Source: a bacterium | GTDB taxonomy: Bacteria; UBA8248 | Direction of reading: 5' to 3' | NCBI GenBank assembly: GCA_022828125.1 | Contig: JAJEJD010000008.1 | Location: 62,001 to 126,000, forward strand | DNA length: 64,000 bases | Shown: piece by piece, positions 8,568 to 16,724 of the stretch | Numbering within the stretch: the first letter of the stretch is position 1 | Layout of the letters: each line of letters opens with the position of its first letter | Notes under the pieces: model-generated | Told to the model about the DNA's origin: nothing | Databases searched by the model: none | Seen by the model: the letters and a program-made list of their open reading frames with translations, nothing else | Program-made: the position numbers and the translations under genes

Positions 8568-9811
8568 CGCGCGCCTCCTGTGCTCGTCCACGGCTCCCCG
8601 CGTTTGACGGCTTCCACCTGCGCGACGATGCGCTCGGCGGCCTCTTCGAGCGTCACCTCGTCTCCCAGATACTGAAGGCCGGGACAACTCTCCGCTATCT
8701 CCCTCGCCTCCTCACCGCCCGCGCCCGCGAAGCGCACGATGAAGGGGAATTTCGCGAGGTCGACCCCCGTCTCCTCCACAGCGCGGGCGATGGCGCGGAC
8801 TTTGAGCTGCACGCGAGAGAAACTCGTGATGTTGCTGCCCGCAAGCGCGCCCTTCACGTTCGGCATACGGAGAATCTCTTTGGTGATCTCGTAATACTTC
8901 TCCTCAAGCGGCCCCGGCGTGATGTCGAACGCCGTGGCGGGCTTGCCGCCCAGGCGCGCCATGGTGTCGAGCAGGTACAGGCCGCCCCCGCCCCCGCTCC
9001 ACATGAGGGCGATCTCCCCGTCCTCGATCTCCGTGAAGCGCGCCGTGTTGAATGGCGGGACCCTGGCGTCGATCTCGGCGACCCGCGCCTCGGCGGGGGT
9101 GGGCGGCCGCCAGCCGCCGCCCGAGTCCTCATCCAGCAACGCTTCCAGTTCGGGATGGCGGAACAGGGCGTCCGCGTCCAGATCGAGCACGCACGCGGCG
9201 GCGACAACTTCATCCATATCGGTCAGGACGATCGGGTTGACTTCCAGAAGCCGCGCATCGCTCTTTCGGAAGAGCGCGTAGCATGCTTCCAGAGCCATCG
9301 CCGCACGGTAGAGGCCCTCCCCGTGCACGCCCATCGCGCGAAGGAACGAGACGCACCGCTCCTCGCTCAGGCCCTCCAGGATATCGACTTCGAGACGCTT
9401 CAAGGCGTCCGGGTTATCTTCCAGGAGCGCCTCGATCTCCACGCCGCCCTCGGTGCTGAACATCACGAGCGGCCCGCGCGATGCGCTGTCGAAGGCGATA
9501 GAGAGATACCACTCCTGCGCTATCGCGACCCTTTCCTCCACCAGCAGGCGTTTCACGGGGAAATGATGCACGGTGCGCCCCAGGAGCTTCCGCGCCGCGT
9601 CTTCCGCCTCACCGGGCGTATCCGCAGCGAGAATCGCCCCCGCCTTGCCGCGCTTCCCGGCGGGCACCAGGGCCTTCACCATCACGGGGCCCCCTATGGC
9701 GCGCGCGGCATCCGCCGCCTCCTCCGCAGTGCTCGCAGAACGCCCTTTGGGAACGCGCACGCCCGCATCGCTCAGAAGCGCTTTGGCCCTGTCTTCGAAC
9801 ACGCGGGGCAT
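8564..9811 (-). CDS. Acyl-CoA ligase (ADP-forming) beta subunit, SucC-like
   Basis: ATP-grasp subunit of 415 residues partnering the SucD-like gene, whose GTG overlaps this stop. KALVPAGKRGKAG near residue 45 corresponds to the nucleotide-binding loop of SucC, and EVNPIVL near residue 200 holds metal/ATP ligands. The C-terminal CoA-ligase domain contains MWSGGGGGLYLLD and IVRFAGAGGEEA; the family has G-G-I and V-R-x-x-G-x in these places. SucC itself is about 390 residues. The CoA-acceptor acid cannot be read from sequence. Confidence 0.87.
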   Translation of the reverse strand: MPRVFEDRAKALLSDAGVRVPKGRSASTAEEAADAARAIGGPVMVKALVPAGKRGKAGAILAADTPGEAEDAARKLLGRTVHHFPVKRLLVEERVAIAQEWYLSIAFDSASRGPLVMFSTEGGVEIEALLEDNPDALKRLEVDILEGLSEERCVSFLRAMGVHGEGLYRAAMALEACYALFRKSDARLLEVNPIVLTDMDEVVAAACVLDLDADALFRHPELEALLDEDSGGGWRPPTPAEARVAEIDARVPPFNTARFTEIEDGEIALMWSGGGGGLYLLDTMARLGGKPATAFDITPGPLEEKYYEITKEILRMPNVKGALAGSNITSFSRVQLKVRAIARAVEETGVDLAKFPFIVRFAGAGGEEAREIAESCPGLQYLGDEVTLEEAAERIVAQVEAVKRGEPWTSTGGAR

Positions 9812-9843
9812 GACTATCTCACCGGAACTGGAAAAAGAGTCGC

Positions 9844-10638
9844 TTACAGGATGGCCACGGGCCGGACGGGCGAGCCCGTGCCGCCGCGCACCTTGAGCGG
9901 CAGACAGACGAAGAGAAACTCATGCGCCCGCGCCCGGCTCAACTCTTCGAGCACGGCGACTTCGAGCAGGTGGATTCCGCTGTCCACCAGCATGTGGCAG
10001 TGCACCGGCAGGGAGGGGGCGGGCAGCACCTCGACCGCGAAGTTATCGCTCCCCGCCATGAAGATTCCTTGATCCGAGAGCCATTTGGCGGCGTCCAGGT
10101 CGATCCCGGGCACGCCGCCTTTTTGGTGATAGTAGTCCCGGCCCGGCCAGTGGCGCATGTGGCCGGTGCGCACGAGGACGACGTCGCCCTCTTCTATCCT
10201 GACGCCCTGGGCTGCTGCGGCGGCTCCCAGTTCCTCTTTCGTGACGGGCCGGCCCGCTTCGAGCACGTCTTTTTTCAAGTGCGCCGCCATGTCGATCATC
10301 ACGCCGCGCCGCACCACGGGCGCGACGCTTTCGATGCCGTGGGTTTTCAAGCCTTCGGTCTTGCTCTGGTGCTCGGCGGCGTCCAGGCCGCCGTGGAGCT
10401 TCATGTCGCGCGCGACGTGGCCCAGGGCGTCGATGTGCGTGCCCGTGTGGCCGGTGCAGAAGAACGTATCCACCGCCGAGCACGCGCCGCCCGCGTACAT
10501 GAAGTCGCCGTGCTCCCTGATCATCGAGTACCCGAACGGGCCGTGGAGCGGCACGTGGGGCATTCCGGGAAACAACTCGACGCCCAGATCGAACACTCTG
10601 CTGCCGCGCGCGATGGCGCGCAGGTCTTCCAGGTTCAT
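9844..10638 (-). CDS. Cyclase family protein (kynurenine formamidase-like metal hydrolase)
   Basis: Putative metal-dependent hydrolase of 264 residues. The family signature HTGTHIDALGH near residue 63 supplies the Zn/Mn ligands, and further conserved residues lie in SVPVHCHML-like sequence near the C terminus. Members hydrolyse N-formylkynurenine, isatin or related amides and lactones. The ATG follows GAGGGA. It is the first gene of a minus-strand locus continuing into the CoA-ligase pair 32 bp away, so it probably opens or releases the acid that is then activated with CoA. Confidence 0.82.
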   Translation of the reverse strand: MNLEDLRAIARGSRVFDLGVELFPGMPHVPLHGPFGYSMIREHGDFMYAGGACSAVDTFFCTGHTGTHIDALGHVARDMKLHGGLDAAEHQSKTEGLKTHGIESVAPVVRRGVMIDMAAHLKKDVLEAGRPVTKEELGAAAAAQGVRIEEGDVVLVRTGHMRHWPGRDYYHQKGGVPGIDLDAAKWLSDQGIFMAGSDNFAVEVLPAPSLPVHCHMLVDSGIHLLEVAVLEELSRARAHEFLFVCLPLKVRGGTGSPVRPVAIL

Positions 10639-10787
10639 GATTCCCTCACTCTGGCACTCAAGGAACTGCGAGTTGATGGGCCTTATTTACGTTTCAGCTA
10701 CTATAGCTTTGCGTCTCCCCATCGGGCAAGGTAAACAGGGATGGAGATGGAAACGCGGCTTATCGAACCTCCCCGGAGCAGAGGCGC

Positions 10788-11210
10788 ATGAATCTGGCGG
10801 CGTACATTCACCCGGCTTTTCAGATCATCACCCTCTCGCTGGGCCTGATTGTGCTTGCGAACGGCCTGCGCGTGAGGCGCTCGCGCAAGGGGGGCGCCGG
10901 CCCCGAGACGGCGCGGGTCGCCCGCCTTCACATGCGGCTCGGGCGTTGGTTTATTGCTCTTTTCTCCGTGGGCTACGCACTGGGGTTGGGGGGGATGCGC
11001 TTCGCCCTGGAAGGCCCCCTCTACGAGACGGCGCACAGCTATTTCGCCACCCTGACGCTCGTCCTGTTCTGGACGACGGCCTGGCTGGGCCGGAAGCTGA
11101 GGAAAAATCCGGGTAAAGATGATCTAAGGCAGCTCCACTCCTACTGCGGCTTTCTGGCCGTCTTTATCGCCCTGTTCGTCGCCGTTCTTGGGATGCGGCT
11201 GCTCCCCTAG
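10788..11210 (+). CDS. Small four-helix membrane protein, DUF4079-like
   Basis: Integral membrane protein of 140 residues with four predicted helices (about residues 8-25, 51-70, 83-100 and 119-137). His residues lie within or beside helices (HPAF, HMRLGRW, HSYF, HSYCG), a spacing like the DUF4079/cytochrome b561-like fold in which His pairs can bind heme. The two following genes encode c-type cytochromes, making an electron-transfer role plausible but unproven. The start has AGAGG upstream. Confidence 0.6.
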   Translation: MNLAAYIHPAFQIITLSLGLIVLANGLRVRRSRKGGAGPETARVARLHMRLGRWFIALFSVGYALGLGGMRFALEGPLYETAHSYFATLTLVLFWTTAWLGRKLRKNPGKDDLRQLHSYCGFLAVFIALFVAVLGMRLLP

Positions 11211-11324
11211 CCCTCTGGACTCTGATATAGTGCGCTCTGCGCCGCCGCCTCACGAGGCAGAATCCATGACCCTGTTCCCCTTCCTGTTGCCGCATCGAAC
11301 GTATCTCATCGAGGAGGTAGAGCC

Positions 11325-12275
11325 ATGCTGAGAAAATCGAGGCTCGTCCTCCCCGGCGCGCTCCTGAGCGCCTCGATATGGGCCGCCCTTCCCGCCCATG
11401 CGGCGAACGCACCCAAGAACCCGTGCGCCGCAAACCCCTGCGCAGCCCAGAATCCCTGCGCACCGAGCAACCCCTGTGCGCCCCAAAACCCCTGTGCGCC
11501 GAAGAACGCCTGCGCCAGGACGGAGAAGAACCCGCGCATCGTCAAACCGTCCACCTCCCCTGCGGGCGGCGAGGCCCGGGCGGCGAGCAAAGAGCCGGCC
11601 ATCACGCATCCGCCTTCCCTCTCCACCCGGAAGCGCGACGTAAGCGTGAAAGACGCCGTCGCCCGGGGCAGGAAAATCTTCCGCAGCACCGGCTGCGTCA
11701 GCTGCCATCCCAGGGGACGCACCATCCGGGGCACAGTGGTGGACGTAAAGGGCGCGAGATATCCCGTTCCGGTTCCCACGCTCATCGGAGCGGCGGACCA
11801 CTTCCCGCGCCTGAGCCCTGCGGGACAGGTGGCGAGCGTCGGGCAGTTCAACGACTGGTGCGCCAGGACGTTCATCGGCAACCCGTCCATGAACCCCTAT
11901 TCGCAGGAATACAAGGACCTGGAAGCCTATGTGGTTTCACTCACACCCGCGCGGTACGAGCGCATGCTCGAGTGGGAGGCGAAGCGCAAGGCGTTCATGA
12001 AGACGGCGCAACCCGCGGTCGCTGGCGCAAACCCCGGCGGAGGCGACCTCGCCTCGCCGAAGAATCCCGGTGGGGATTCTCCCATTGCGAGAAACTCAGG
12101 CGAACCTGCGAATCCGTGTGCGCCGAACAACCCCGGCGCGCCCGCGAATCCATGCGCCGCCACGAACCCGTGCGCACCCCAAAGCCCAGGCGCGTCCAGC
12201 AATCCGTGCGCTGCACAAAACCCTTGCGCTCCCCAAAACCCTTGCGCCGCCAAAAACCCTTGCGCGAAGAAATAA
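11325..12275 (+). CDS. Monoheme cytochrome c with NPC-A repeat tails at both ends
   Basis: Exported 316-residue protein: signal peptide 1-27 (PAHA before ANA), five NPC triplets spaced by A/P/Q residues (about 31-62), a cytochrome c domain with CVSCH at 124-128 and a Met in NPSMNPY as possible sixth ligand, then a second tract (about 258-316) with seven NPC triplets plus NPG and SPG variants. GAGGAGG precedes the ATG. A possible extended -10 (TGATATAGT, 11223-11231) lies upstream. The Cys-rich tails could bind metal or form disulfides; no function is known to me. A diheme cytochrome follows. Confidence 0.75.
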   Translation: MLRKSRLVLPGALLSASIWAALPAHAANAPKNPCAANPCAAQNPCAPSNPCAPQNPCAPKNACARTEKNPRIVKPSTSPAGGEARAASKEPAITHPPSLSTRKRDVSVKDAVARGRKIFRSTGCVSCHPRGRTIRGTVVDVKGARYPVPVPTLIGAADHFPRLSPAGQVASVGQFNDWCARTFIGNPSMNPYSQEYKDLEAYVVSLTPARYERMLEWEAKRKAFMKTAQPAVAGANPGGGDLASPKNPGGDSPIARNSGEPANPCAPNNPGAPANPCAATNPCAPQSPGASSNPCAAQNPCAPQNPCAAKNPCAKK

Positions 12276-12369
12276 TGGTGGCTTGGCCGGCATAATCGGG
12301 TGAGCAACCGGTGCGCTCGAGACTCAGCCTCCAATCCGTATCGACGAGACCGCTGGAAGAGGATAGGAA

Positions 12370-13170
12370 ATGAAGTTTTTAAGGGAAAAGGGGGTGTGGA
12401 TCGCCCTGGCTTGTTCATTCAGCCTCACCGCGCCCGCCGCCTCTCTTGCGGCCAGGAGAATACCCCCGAATCCCGAGACGGCGAAGGAAAACGGCGGGGA
12501 CTATCGGCGGGGCAAGAAAATTTACGGGGAGATCTGCTTTTCCTGCCACGGGGTTAAGGGCGACGGCAAGGGGCCGATCTGGCGGACGGTGAGGCCGAGG
12601 CCCCAGGTGTTCACCAGCCCCTACATGAAGCGCATGACGGATGACTACATGTTCGCCGTCGTGAAGTTCGGCAAGATGAACGTACTCAAAAACCGGACCA
12701 AGGGCCACAAGGTGAAAAACGGCGTCCCCACCGCCATGCCCTCCTTCGGCGAAGCACTCGATGACGGGCAGATAAGGAAGCTCATCAGGTGGGTGCGCGG
12801 CTTCAGCAAAGGGGACCAGCCGAAAGACGCGGTGAGCCGGGAAATCTTCACCGACGCCTGCTCCCAGTGCCACGGCGAAAAGGGCCTCGGGAACGGCGCC
12901 CGCCCCGTGGAGGATCAGGACCCCGGGAAACCGTTCATCAGCCACATCCAGCCGCCGCCGATGAACTATCACTTAAAAGAACAGATGGCTCGCTTCGGCG
13001 ACGGGTTCCTCTTCTGGGTCATCAAGCTCGGCCGCATCGACGCCAGCGAGATAAAGAAGTTCAATTTCATGCAGTCCTACGGCCACCTGCTGAAAGACGA
13101 GGACATCTGGTCGGTCGTCCGCTACGTCCGCGAAGCGTTCATCAACGGAAAGCCGAGAAAGGAAAAATAG
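12370..13170 (+). CDS. Diheme cytochrome c
   Basis: Periplasmic electron carrier of 266 residues. Signal peptide 1-28 (ASLA before ARR); heme-attachment motifs CFSCH at 56-60 and CSQCH at 164-168, each followed by a G-x-G-x-G-like loop (VKGDGKG, EKGLGNGA) typical of class I cytochromes. MPSF near residue 123 and MNY near 208 are candidate axial Met segments. The gene lies about 95 bp after the NPC cytochrome, probably co-transcribed. The redox partner is unknown; there is no oxidase or reductase gene nearby. Confidence 0.85.
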   Translation: MKFLREKGVWIALACSFSLTAPAASLAARRIPPNPETAKENGGDYRRGKKIYGEICFSCHGVKGDGKGPIWRTVRPRPQVFTSPYMKRMTDDYMFAVVKFGKMNVLKNRTKGHKVKNGVPTAMPSFGEALDDGQIRKLIRWVRGFSKGDQPKDAVSREIFTDACSQCHGEKGLGNGARPVEDQDPGKPFISHIQPPPMNYHLKEQMARFGDGFLFWVIKLGRIDASEIKKFNFMQSYGHLLKDEDIWSVVRYVREAFINGKPRKEK

Positions 13171-13219
13171 GCGGCGCGGCGGAAACACTACCCCTCCCTT
13201 CGCCGAGGAGTGATGAACG

Positions 13220-13648
13220 ATGCGCTTGTGGAGCCTTCATCCCGGATATCTGGACGCCAGGGGCCTCGTCGCCCTGTGGCGAGAAGCCCTGCTCGCCCAG
13301 GCGATTCTGGCGGGCGAGACGAAGGGCTACCGCCGACATCCCCAACTGGAGCGGTTCCGGGGTGGAGCCAGGCCCGCCGCCCTCATCGCCGGATACCTGA
13401 GAGCCGTGCATGCGGAATCCATCAAGCGCGGCTACCGCTTCGACAAAACCAAGATAGGCCGCAGCCGAACTTCCAAGCATTTAGACGTTACGAGCGGCCA
13501 ACTCGAATTCGAATGGCGTCACCTGATGAAAAAGCTGGAAACCCGTGCGCCGGAGCAATACGAGAAATACCTGTCGGAGGAGAGTCCCCTTCCCCATCCC
13601 CTGTTTCGCGTTACGCCCGGTGGCGTCGCCGACTGGGAGCGGCCTTAG
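13220..13648 (+). CDS. Pyrimidine dimer DNA glycosylase family protein (T4 endonuclease V-like)
   Basis: 142 residues with the hallmark start MRLWSLHPGYLDARGLVALW and ALLAQAIL, then GYRRHPQLERF, matching the Pyr_excise family (T4 DenV relatives and shorter bacterial homologues). In DenV the N-terminal amine after Met removal and a Glu are catalytic; here the N terminus would be Arg and acidic candidates are D12 and E22. GGAG precedes the ATG. It lies at the edge of a toxin-antitoxin cluster. Confidence 0.75.
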   Translation: MRLWSLHPGYLDARGLVALWREALLAQAILAGETKGYRRHPQLERFRGGARPAALIAGYLRAVHAESIKRGYRFDKTKIGRSRTSKHLDVTSGQLEFEWRHLMKKLETRAPEQYEKYLSEESPLPHPLFRVTPGGVADWERP

Positions 13649-13732
13649 AGGCTCAATTGCGGGGCGAGACGCGCCGCGCGGTTTGTGAGAAAATGTGCGC
13701 GTCGCCCGAAATCTCCGTTTCCCGGGAGTCTC

Positions 13733-14047
13733 ATGATGCGTTTCGACCATGAAGCATCGCGCGAGGAAATCACCTCTTTTTGCGAACGCTGGCAAGTCAC
13801 GCAGCTCGACGTCTTCGGCTCGGCGCTGCGCGAGGACTTCGGCCCCGACAGCGACGTCGACCTCCTCGTCAGCTTTGAGGAAAGCGCGCGCCATACGCTC
13901 TTCGACATGGTCCGGATGGAGGAGGAATTAAAGGGGATTTTCGGACGCGATGTGGATCTCGTCGAGCGCGCAGGGGTCGAACAAAGCCGTAACCATATCC
14001 GCCGCGAAGCCATCCTCCAGTCCACCGAGACGATTTATGCGGCGTGA
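13733..14047 (+). CDS. mntA: MntA-type nucleotidyltransferase antitoxin
   Basis: 104-residue minimal nucleotidyltransferase. The catalytic signature GS-x10-D-x-D is intact (G29, S30, D41, D43), with a third acidic candidate in the GRDVDLVE segment. In characterised MntA/HepT systems the NTase AMPylates a Tyr of the HEPN toxin and neutralises it. GGGAG precedes the ATG pair at 13733/13736. The HepT gene overlaps this 3' end by 11 bp, the standard order for the module. Confidence 0.85.
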   Translation: MMRFDHEASREEITSFCERWQVTQLDVFGSALREDFGPDSDVDLLVSFEESARHTLFDMVRMEEELKGIFGRDVDLVERAGVEQSRNHIRREAILQSTETIYAA

Positions 14048-14375
14048 AGAAGCCTGGCTGATCGACATGCTGCAGGCGGCGCGCGAGGCGGCGGCGTTCG
14101 CCGACGGTTTGAGTTTCGCGGAGTTCAAGCAAAACCGCATGGCGCAACTCGCCATCCTGAAAGCCATAGAAATCGTCGGAGAAGCCGCCTCCCAAGTCGG
14201 CCCTGACGCCAAAGAGGCACACCCCAATATCCCATGGCCCGAAATCATCGGCATGCGAAACCGCCTTGTGCATGGATATTTCAACGTCAACCTGATGCGC
14301 GTGTGGGAGACCGTCCAACAGGACATCCCCCAACTCATTTCCCGGCTCGTACGGCTCGCGCCGCCGGGGTCTTAG
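14037..14375 (+). CDS. hepT: HepT-type HEPN ribonuclease toxin (DUF86)
   Basis: 112-residue all-alpha HEPN protein. The catalytic R-x4-H-x-Y motif is intact in RNRLVHGYF near residue 80: Arg and His for RNA cleavage, Tyr as the AMPylation target of MntA. The start at 14037 overlaps the MntA gene, so the two are co-translated. The longer open frame upstream overlaps mntA out of frame and has no family similarity. Its stop overlaps the stop of the convergent PP-loop gene by 4 bp (14372-14375). Confidence 0.87.
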   Translation: MRREEAWLIDMLQAAREAAAFADGLSFAEFKQNRMAQLAILKAIEIVGEAASQVGPDAKEAHPNIPWPEIIGMRNRLVHGYFNVNLMRVWETVQQDIPQLISRLVRLAPPGS

Positions 14376-15205
14376 CCTAACACTCCCCCATCCCCCGCCC
14401 AGACCTTGACGAGGGTGTGAAACTCCCCGTTTTCGCCGAACCGGTCGATGCGCTCCGGCAGGCGCGTCATCATCGCGCGGTCGAAGCGCTGCCCGACGCG
14501 CACGACGCCGCGCGCCTCCTCCGTCACCGCCGACACCTCGCAGACCGCGCCGCTCGCTTCCAAGTCGTCCATCAGTTCATCATACGGCGCGCCCCACAGC
14601 GGGAAGTGGAGCGATGCGCCGAGATCGGCGGCCAATTCCCGGAACGCCTCGACACGCCAGTCGCGTATGTGTTCGAGATGGAGGTCGCCGAAGACGAAGC
14701 GCGCTACCTTCGGAATCATGCGAGCCGCCTCGGCGATGCGCGCCTCATACGCCTCTCCCGGATGGAGGGGTACGCCCAGCAAGGGGACGCCCAGGTATTC
14801 CGCCTGGCGCGCCACCAGTTCGATATCGAGTTCCTGGTGCGCGATTTTCCGGCTCGCCGCGTCGAAGGTAGTGAGTAGAACGATTGGTCTTTGGCCCTCG
14901 CGCTGCAAGGCCCGCCAGGTGAGATAGCTGTCCTTACCCCCGCTCCAGAAGAGCACGTCGGCGGGCTCCGCGGGAGGTTCCGCGCCCGTCATCCAGGTGG
15001 ACCGGCGGGCGGGGCGGGGGCGTTCTTCCACCGGCACCGCCTCGTGGGCGTAGGGACAGTGGCGGCAGCCGCTGCCGCAGCAACTCCCGCGCCTGCGCAG
15101 CCCGACCTCGGTGAAGACGCGCCACCCCGTCTCGGGGTCGACGTAGAACTCCTCACCATTGCGGCACGCGCGCTCATGGAGAATCGCCCAATTGTTCTCG
15201 TTCAT
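14372..15205 (-). CDS. DUF5522 + Dph6-like PP-loop ATPase fusion
   Basis: 277 residues. The N-terminal 55 residues match DUF5522: FYVDPETGWRVFTEVGLRRR followed by CCGSGCRHCPY, with Cys at 43, 44, 48 and 51 as a likely metal or Fe-S site. Residues from about 84 form a PP-loop nucleotide-binding domain with SGGKDS at 89-94 and the Dph6/diphthine-ammonia-ligase-like segments GDLHLEHIRDWRVE and GEFHTLV. Such ATPases adenylate a substrate before amide or thiol transfer. ATG 15205 was chosen; a GTG lies one codon upstream. It is 15-20 bp after the BtuF-like gene, likely the same operon. Confidence 0.78.
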   Translation of the reverse strand: MNENNWAILHERACRNGEEFYVDPETGWRVFTEVGLRRRGSCCGSGCRHCPYAHEAVPVEERPRPARRSTWMTGAEPPAEPADVLFWSGGKDSYLTWRALQREGQRPIVLLTTFDAASRKIAHQELDIELVARQAEYLGVPLLGVPLHPGEAYEARIAEAARMIPKVARFVFGDLHLEHIRDWRVEAFRELAADLGASLHFPLWGAPYDELMDDLEASGAVCEVSAVTEEARGVVRVGQRFDRAMMTRLPERIDRFGENGEFHTLVKVWAGDGGVLG

Positions 15206-15223
15206 CACTCGTTCCGGTGGGTA

Positions 15224-16168
15224 TCAGGACACACGCGCTTCGAGACGCTCCCATCCCGCGCCCTCGTGGCCGAAGGCGAAAGCGTCAGGATGGAGAATCT
15301 CCGCGAGAATCTCGGCGGATTCGACAAGCCTCGGCCCCGGTCGGTTGAAGAACTGGTTCCCGTCCGTGACGAACACTTGCCCCTTTTGGGCGGCTTCGAG
15401 GCGCGTCCACTCCGGCCGCCCGGTGAGCGCGGGCAATTCGCGTCTCGAGCGCGCGATGTCGAAACCGCACGGCATCAGCACGATGGATTCAGGCCTGGCT
15501 TCTTCCAGCGCCTCCCATTCGAGCCAGGCGGAGTGTTCGCCGGCGACGCCCAGGACGTCCACACCACCCGCGATCTCCACGAGCTCGGGCACCCAGTTGC
15601 CCGCCGCCATGAGCGGGTCGTACCACTCGATGCAGGCGACACGCGGACGGTGCCCCGTCTCCCGCGCACGCCCGGAAATGGCTGCAAGCCTTGTTCGGGA
15701 TTCATCCAGTAGTGCGTTGCCCCGCTCACTGACTCCCAGGGCTTTTGCAACTGATGCAATATCGCGCCAGACGTCTTCGAGCGCATTCGGCTCGAGTGAG
15801 AGAACGTCCGGCTTCGAGCGCACCAGTTCGCGCACGGCCGCTTCGACATCCTTGAGGCTCACGGCGCACAACTCGCACTGGGACTGCGTGACCACGAGAT
15901 CAGGCGCCAGTTCATCGAGCAAGGCGGTGTCGACACTGTAGACCGAGACGGCGTCCTGCAGCACCGCCTTCACGCGCTCGTCAATCTCGCGGCTCGTGCC
16001 GTTCGGGTCGAACTTGGGCGCGGTGCAGGGGGGAAGCGCCGCGATTCCGGCGGGGTAGTCGCACTCGTGCGAGCGGCCCACGAGGCGCTCCCCGCATCCC
16101 AGGGCGTGGATGATCTCGGTGCTGCTCGGCAGGAGCGATACGACGCGGTTCAAGAACCCGCCCTCCAT
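15224..16168 (-). CDS. BtuF-like cobalamin/metal-chelate binding protein (TroA fold), without signal peptide
   Basis: 314 residues with the periplasmic-binding-protein-like-2 pattern: RVVSLLPSSTEIIHALGCGERLVGRSHECDYP at the start, VVTQSQCELCAV centrally and ACIEWYDPLMAAGNWVPEL. These match cobalamin-binding family proteins. No export signal precedes the domain, so this copy may be cytoplasmic, as in many stand-alone family members. A TTG at L6 has a good upstream GGAGGG and is an alternative start. It is followed immediately by the DUF5522/PP-loop gene. Confidence 0.75.
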   Translation of the reverse strand: MEGGFLNRVVSLLPSSTEIIHALGCGERLVGRSHECDYPAGIAALPPCTAPKFDPNGTSREIDERVKAVLQDAVSVYSVDTALLDELAPDLVVTQSQCELCAVSLKDVEAAVRELVRSKPDVLSLEPNALEDVWRDIASVAKALGVSERGNALLDESRTRLAAISGRARETGHRPRVACIEWYDPLMAAGNWVPELVEIAGGVDVLGVAGEHSAWLEWEALEEARPESIVLMPCGFDIARSRRELPALTGRPEWTRLEAAQKGQVFVTDGNQFFNRPGPRLVESAEILAEILHPDAFAFGHEGAGWERLEARVS

Positions 16169-16304
16169 GCAGGATGAAGTTCGACCTCGCGAATCCTAGC
16201 ACACCATAAGCGCTCATGCCGTCGCTCGTTCGTCACTCCTTCACCATCAGCCGAAAAGAGAAGAAGAGACGGGATTTTCCAGAGCAATCAGAAATGATTC
16301 CTCT

Positions 16305-16724
16305 TCAAGACTCCATCCCGTCGCTCAAGCGGCTCTCTACTTCCCGCGCCGCCCGCAGCAGCGCGGCAATGAGTTCCTCGCCCACATCCAAGGCACCCTC
16401 ATATTCTGCGAGGTTGCGCTTGCGGTGGGCTTCGTCCAGCACGCGCCACTGCGCCTGCGGCAAATCGACGGTGTGCTGGAGGCATTGAAAAACCAGATAG
16501 CGCGAATCGGAGCGGTAGCCCCGCAGGCGCAACGCGGCGAGCGCCAGCGCATGGGCGGCGTTATAGGCCAGATCGAAACGGCTCTCCAGGCTCAGTTCTT
16601 CACGCTCGGCGTCGTTCAGGCGGCGAACGCCCGAGCGGACCAGACCCTCGATTTCCTTATCGGCAGCCGGCTCGCTCTTGAGCCTGCCGATATGCACCAG
16701 GTTATCGAGTTGCGGGTGCGTCAT
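16305..16724 (-). CDS. HEPN-like protein paired with an NTase (probable toxin component)
   Basis: 139-residue, mainly alpha protein overlapping the 3' end of the winged-helix NTase gene by about 23 bp, an arrangement typical of NTase-HEPN modules. The usual R-x4-6-H motif is not seen; the equivalent region reads AHRKRNLAEYEG, with Tyr where the catalytic His would lie. This subfamily may therefore not be an active RNase, or may use other residues. Start: ATG 16724 (a GTG at 16754 is the alternative). Not to be confused with the canonical HepT at 14.0 kb. Confidence 0.65.
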   Translation of the reverse strand: MTHPQLDNLVHIGRLKSEPAADKEIEGLVRSGVRRLNDAEREELSLESRFDLAYNAAHALALAALRLRGYRSDSRYLVFQCLQHTVDLPQAQWRVLDEAHRKRNLAEYEGALDVGEELIAALLRAAREVESRLSDGMES

